Source of the DNA: an uncultured bacterium
GTDB lineage: Bacteria; Planctomycetota; GCA-002687715
Reading direction: 5' to 3'
Length of the DNA: 64,000 nucleotides
Assembly (NCBI GenBank): GCA_902826835.1
Contig: CADEGH010000029.1
Location: forward strand, 1 to 64,000
Part shown: piece after piece, positions 61,148 to 64,000 of the stretch
How positions within the stretch are numbered: position 1 is the first letter of the stretch
How the letters are laid out: each line of letters starts with the position of its first letter
Notes under the pieces: generated by a model
Told to the model about the DNA's origin: nothing
What the model saw: only the letters and a program-made list of their open reading frames with translations
Databases searched by the model: none
Made by a program: the position numbers and the translations under genes

Positions 61148-64000
61148 CTACCGCGGCGCCGCGGCCTGCATGAGGAGTGGAGTCACGTAGCGGTAGTAAA
61201 CCTCGAGGGTGAGCACCGCAAACGCCGTGGTGTAGAGCCGCTCCTGGTCGGTATCCCCGGAAAACTCCGCGTAGTAGTCCACCGGCTTCCACGAGCCGTC
61301 TCGGCTCTGCCCCTGCACGAGGAGTGCGCTCATCTCCCGGTTCCAGGCATCCCACGGTTCGCCGCCGAGCACGAACATCCCGAGCGTCGCATAGTAGACG
61401 TAGTAGAGATTGTTCAGGCCCTGCATCGCGAACTCGCCATCGGAGTAGCGCCGCCACCGATCCGCCGGGCGGCGTGCCTCCACGTACTCGCGGGCGGCCT
61501 CCACCATCGGATCGTCCCGTTTGACACCGAGGATCTGCAAGGCAAAGAGGGCCGCGCCGTTCGATCCCGGCAGCGTCGGGTATGCCCCCCGCAACCACTG
61601 GGGATCGTGGTTGTAACGGAACGCCTGCATTTCCTCGTCGTAGCAGCTCACCACATAGCGCTTCGCGGCCGCGAGACTCTCCTCGGGCACTTCGATTCCC
61701 GAAAGGCGCGCCGACTCGAGCGCCATGATTTGCCACGCACTGATCGACAGTCTCGGCCACGGGTCGTACTCGCGATCCTCGTCCGCGTAGAAGTAGGACC
61801 AGCCGCCCCTCAATTTTTGACGACCAGAGGCGATCTGCGCCCGCAGGATGCGCGCCACCGCGGCTTCGAGCGGACCTCGCAGAGCCTCGTCTTTAGTCAT
61901 GGCAAATGCCTCCGCCAAAGCGTAGGTCGCGATGCCGTGCCCGTAGGCCTCGCCGTCACCGATGTGCCCGGTCCGTCGATTCTGCGCCCCCACCAGGAAG
62001 TCGAGGGCGCCTTTCACGGCCGTCTGGAATTCGCCGCGGTTCGAATGCGTGGCCCCCGCGCCGAGGAACGCCAGCAGCGCGAGCCCCGATTTCCCGATGC
62101 GGAAGTCACCGTACTTCCCGTGCGAGGTGCGGGGACCAAACGCCCCGGACTTGCGCTGCTTCGACTGGAGGTAGCGCAACCCCGCGAGCACCGCCGCCTC
62201 GGTTTCGGCACTCCCGCCTCCGCGCTGCACGGCTTCGAGTTTTCCCGGCCCGGATCGCTGGGAATACACGGACGCGGTTGGGGCGACCGCCACGCTGCCG
62301 ACATCCACGGAGCGCTCGGGAACTTGGATGCCCGAAGCCCGCTCGGAAGCACGCACGCTCTCGTGGCTCTTTCTCGTGAGGCGCACCGAGGACGGTCGTT
62401 CGGCCGCCAAGGAGCGGGGTCCATCCACACTCGAAGCCAATTGTGGCTCTGCGGAGGTGGATCGAGCCAGGCTCGAGGGGCTTTCTGTCGCCCCCCCATC
62501 CGCCCGCGGCGCCGGAGTCTCGCCAGGAGATGGTCGTGCTGCGGCCAATTCGCCGATTGCCGGCGCGACCGGAACGCGCGTGGCCGGAGACTCGCGAGAC
62601 GGGACCTCGGCGGAAGCCTGGGAGGGCGACTGACTTCCCTCGACTGAACTCGGGCGATGGGGTCCCGTCAGCGAGCGCGACCCGTTCGCCAGTGCGACGC
62701 TCGACGGTCCGGCCACCACCTTAGGAATCCCTAGGTCCGAGGCGGTGGACCGGGCAACACCGACAACTCCTCCCCCGGACTCGGGAGCCGGGGCTGCCGG
62801 AGTCGATCGCGAGGCGGCCAGGTCGGAGGGCGTTGGCGCTACCGCCCCTTCCGTGGATCGCTCCGGAAGGCTGGCCGTTGCTGGTGAATCGGACATCGCA
62901 GGGGCCGATCGCTCCCCTGACACCGCCAGCGTCGAAATCGACGCCGCCCTCGCAACCTCGGTCTGGGCGGCGGATCCCCTGTCCGACCGAGGGGCGATCA
63001 CTGCATCCGCGATTTCGTTGCGCTGTGCGGACTCCACCAGTGCGACCTTGGGCATCGCCGGAGCCTCACTTGAGTCAGCCGCCAAGTCCCGCGCCGCCGG
63101 CGCCGTCGGTGTGGGCACCGCGCGCTCCGGCACCGCCTCGGCCGCAGCTTGGGACTCAGTCGGCATGGGCGTCGGCTTTGCGGTGGCATGGGCAACCACG
63201 GCACGCGCTGATTCAACCTGATCGCCTCTCGCCTGCTCTTGACCCGTCGCTTCGGATTCGCCGCCGAGCCACGCCACCGCGATGGCTTCGAGGTCCCCGC
63301 CGCCCGGAGGCAACACCACCGGCTTGGGCTTCACGAAGAGCAGCACGAGCAAGTGCACGATCAGGGACAGGATGATGAATTTGACGAAGGGATGCAGACG
63401 ATCCCACGCCAGCGCCAAATACGAAATCAGGAGACCCAGCAGCGCCGCGAGGAGAGGCTTCAAGAGTTTCGACCAGGTGTTCGCTCCCGTCACATCGAGG
63501 AGATACACCTCGCGCCGCTCCGCGAAGGCGAGGGTGGTGGTCGCTCCGAGGTGACCTCGGACCAAGCCGAGGAAGCGGCCTTCGCTCGCCACGAAGGGAT
63601 CGAGGTCGTCCTGGTCGGAGTTGAATTCTCGAAACGGCGCGGGTGGCTGAAACTCCCCCGCCGCGATGCGGGAAATCCACAGATCGAAGCCACCACGTGA
63701 AGGCTCTCGATCCGTGGCAAACACCAGAGCGTGGCCCCCCGGGAGGAAAGCCGGACTGCGCTGATCCGCCCGGACTTCGGAGAGCGACAGGAGGGGAATC
63801 GCCTGGTCGAATCGTCCGTCCTCCGCCCGAGCCAGGTAGAGGTCGGAACGCACCCCATCCTCGGAGAGTCGAGCACTGGCGAAGACCACGACCTCCGCCG
63901 CATCGGAGAGGGCCGGATGCCGGTCGTCGGATTCCGAGGAGAGCGCGAGTCGGGTCGGCGCGGCAAAGCCGTCGCCGCGACGTTCGGCGCGGTACAAGTC
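61148..64000 (-). CDS. PD40 beta-propeller / membrane / toroid fusion, N terminus cut
   Basis: The gene enters from the right window edge, so its start is missing; about 950 residues are visible. They consist of PD40-type beta-propeller blades (SPAFLPGGHALVFATDRE, SDLYLARAEDG), two hydrophobic segments (about visible residues 179-198 and 204-222), and a long Ser/Ala/Pro/Glu-rich linker (to about 597). The last 350 residues contain regular helical pairs (AVLAGLRYLQSKQR, KSGLALLAFLGAGA, SISAWQIMALESARLS, LYTTAFAVLTLEVYY) with QxxxGxF/W-like turns, as in squalene-cyclase/prenyltransferase alpha-alpha toroids. A DLYRAERR blade start reaches the edge, so the protein extends further. Confidence 0.82.
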   Translation of the reverse strand, partial: DLYRAERRGDGFAAPTRLALSSESDDRHPALSDAAEVVVFASARLSEDGVRSDLYLARAEDGRFDQAIPLLSLSEVRADQRSPAFLPGGHALVFATDREPSRGGFDLWISRIAAGEFQPPAPFREFNSDQDDLDPFVASEGRFLGLVRGHLGATTTLAFAERREVYLLDVTGANTWSKLLKPLLAALLGLLISYLALAWDRLHPFVKFIILSLIVHLLVLLFVKPKPVVLPPGGGDLEAIAVAWLGGESEATGQEQARGDQVESARAVVAHATAKPTPMPTESQAAAEAVPERAVPTPTAPAARDLAADSSEAPAMPKVALVESAQRNEIADAVIAPRSDRGSAAQTEVARAASISTLAVSGERSAPAMSDSPATASLPERSTEGAVAPTPSDLAASRSTPAAPAPESGGGVVGVARSTASDLGIPKVVAGPSSVALANGSRSLTGPHRPSSVEGSQSPSQASAEVPSRESPATRVPVAPAIGELAAARPSPGETPAPRADGGATESPSSLARSTSAEPQLASSVDGPRSLAAERPSSVRLTRKSHESVRASERASGIQVPERSVDVGSVAVAPTASVYSQRSGPGKLEAVQRGGGSAETEAAVLAGLRYLQSKQRKSGAFGPRTSHGKYGDFRIGKSGLALLAFLGAGATHSNRGEFQTAVKGALDFLVGAQNRRTGHIGDGEAYGHGIATYALAEAFAMTKDEALRGPLEAAVARILRAQIASGRQKLRGGWSYFYADEDREYDPWPRLSISAWQIMALESARLSGIEVPEESLAAAKRYVVSCYDEEMQAFRYNHDPQWLRGAYPTLPGSNGAALFALQILGVKRDDPMVEAAREYVEARRPADRWRRYSDGEFAMQGLNNLYYVYYATLGMFVLGGEPWDAWNREMSALLVQGQSRDGSWKPVDYYAEFSGDTDQERLYTTAFAVLTLEVYYRYVTPLLMQAAAPR

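Noticed and set aside
1..64000. CRISPR arrays, rRNA genes, insertion sequences, phage integrases or attachment sites
   Set aside because: No regularly spaced repeats, no conserved rRNA cores and no transposase or integrase motifs were seen.

Overview
The window is a dense, G+C-rich bacterial chromosome segment (about two thirds G+C by eye) with 55 supported protein genes and no gene-free stretch longer than about 250 bases. I see no rRNA, convincing tRNA, insertion sequence, prophage or CRISPR array. The gene content points to a Gram-negative member of the Planctomycetota, probably an uncultured or little-studied lineage. The evidence is several ECF-type sigma factors of planctomycete style (one fused to a membrane anchor and beta-sandwich repeats), two large membrane Ser/Thr kinases, secreted VCBS and kelch proteins, carboxypeptidase-regulatory-like repeat proteins, and outer-membrane beta-barrel proteins. 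The assignment is an inference from families and style, not from a marker gene.

Layout. (1) 1-1135, minus strand: start of an FAD/NAD(P) oxidoreductase and two small membrane proteins sharing a repeated loop motif. (2) 1261-8040, plus strand: a tightly packed run of Gfo/Idh/MocA oxidoreductase, radical SAM/SPASM, second Gfo/Idh/MocA, SDR, B12-binding radical SAM and sugar epimerase, likely a glycan or modified-sugar pathway. (3) 8054-9786: oligoribonuclease, methyltransferase, thioesterase. (4) 9858-20962: regulatory and secreted block with two Ser/Thr kinases, three sigma factors and two exported proteins of unknown function. (5) 21136-26610: SWIM/SNF2 helicase, metallophosphoesterase, 7Fe-type ferredoxin, small helical protein, EF-P. 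(6) 26706-32236, minus strand: an ABC metal-uptake operon with outer-membrane porin, His-rich small protein and AI-2E-type permease. (7) 32325-36568: Nfu Fe-S carrier, DUF971, DUF4863, AlaX-type editing enzyme, Gly/Met-rich lipoprotein. (8) 36713-44555: exported proteins, EF-hand membrane protein, DUF4139 protein, PepE, HtpX. (9) 44590-46376: a two-gene TOPRIM-like (DUF3226) plus AAA ATPase cassette of lower G+C, resembling OLD/PARIS-type defence. (10) 46409-56340: PDZ-thioredoxin, M20 peptidase, repeat, barrel, kelch and VCBS surface proteins. (11) 56475-64000: a GT39-like membrane protein, ICMT-like methyltransferase, and a row of minus-strand genes: a subtilase, a separate protein resembling the subtilase pro-region, and a beta-propeller/membrane/toroid fusion cut by the window edge.

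The observations I would follow first are the DUF3226/ATPase pair, the subtilase with its stand-alone pro-region homologue, the divergent sigma-kinase versus sigma-membrane-fusion locus at 14486-20962, and the double radical SAM / double Gfo operon. All function calls rest on reading motifs; none was checked against a database.
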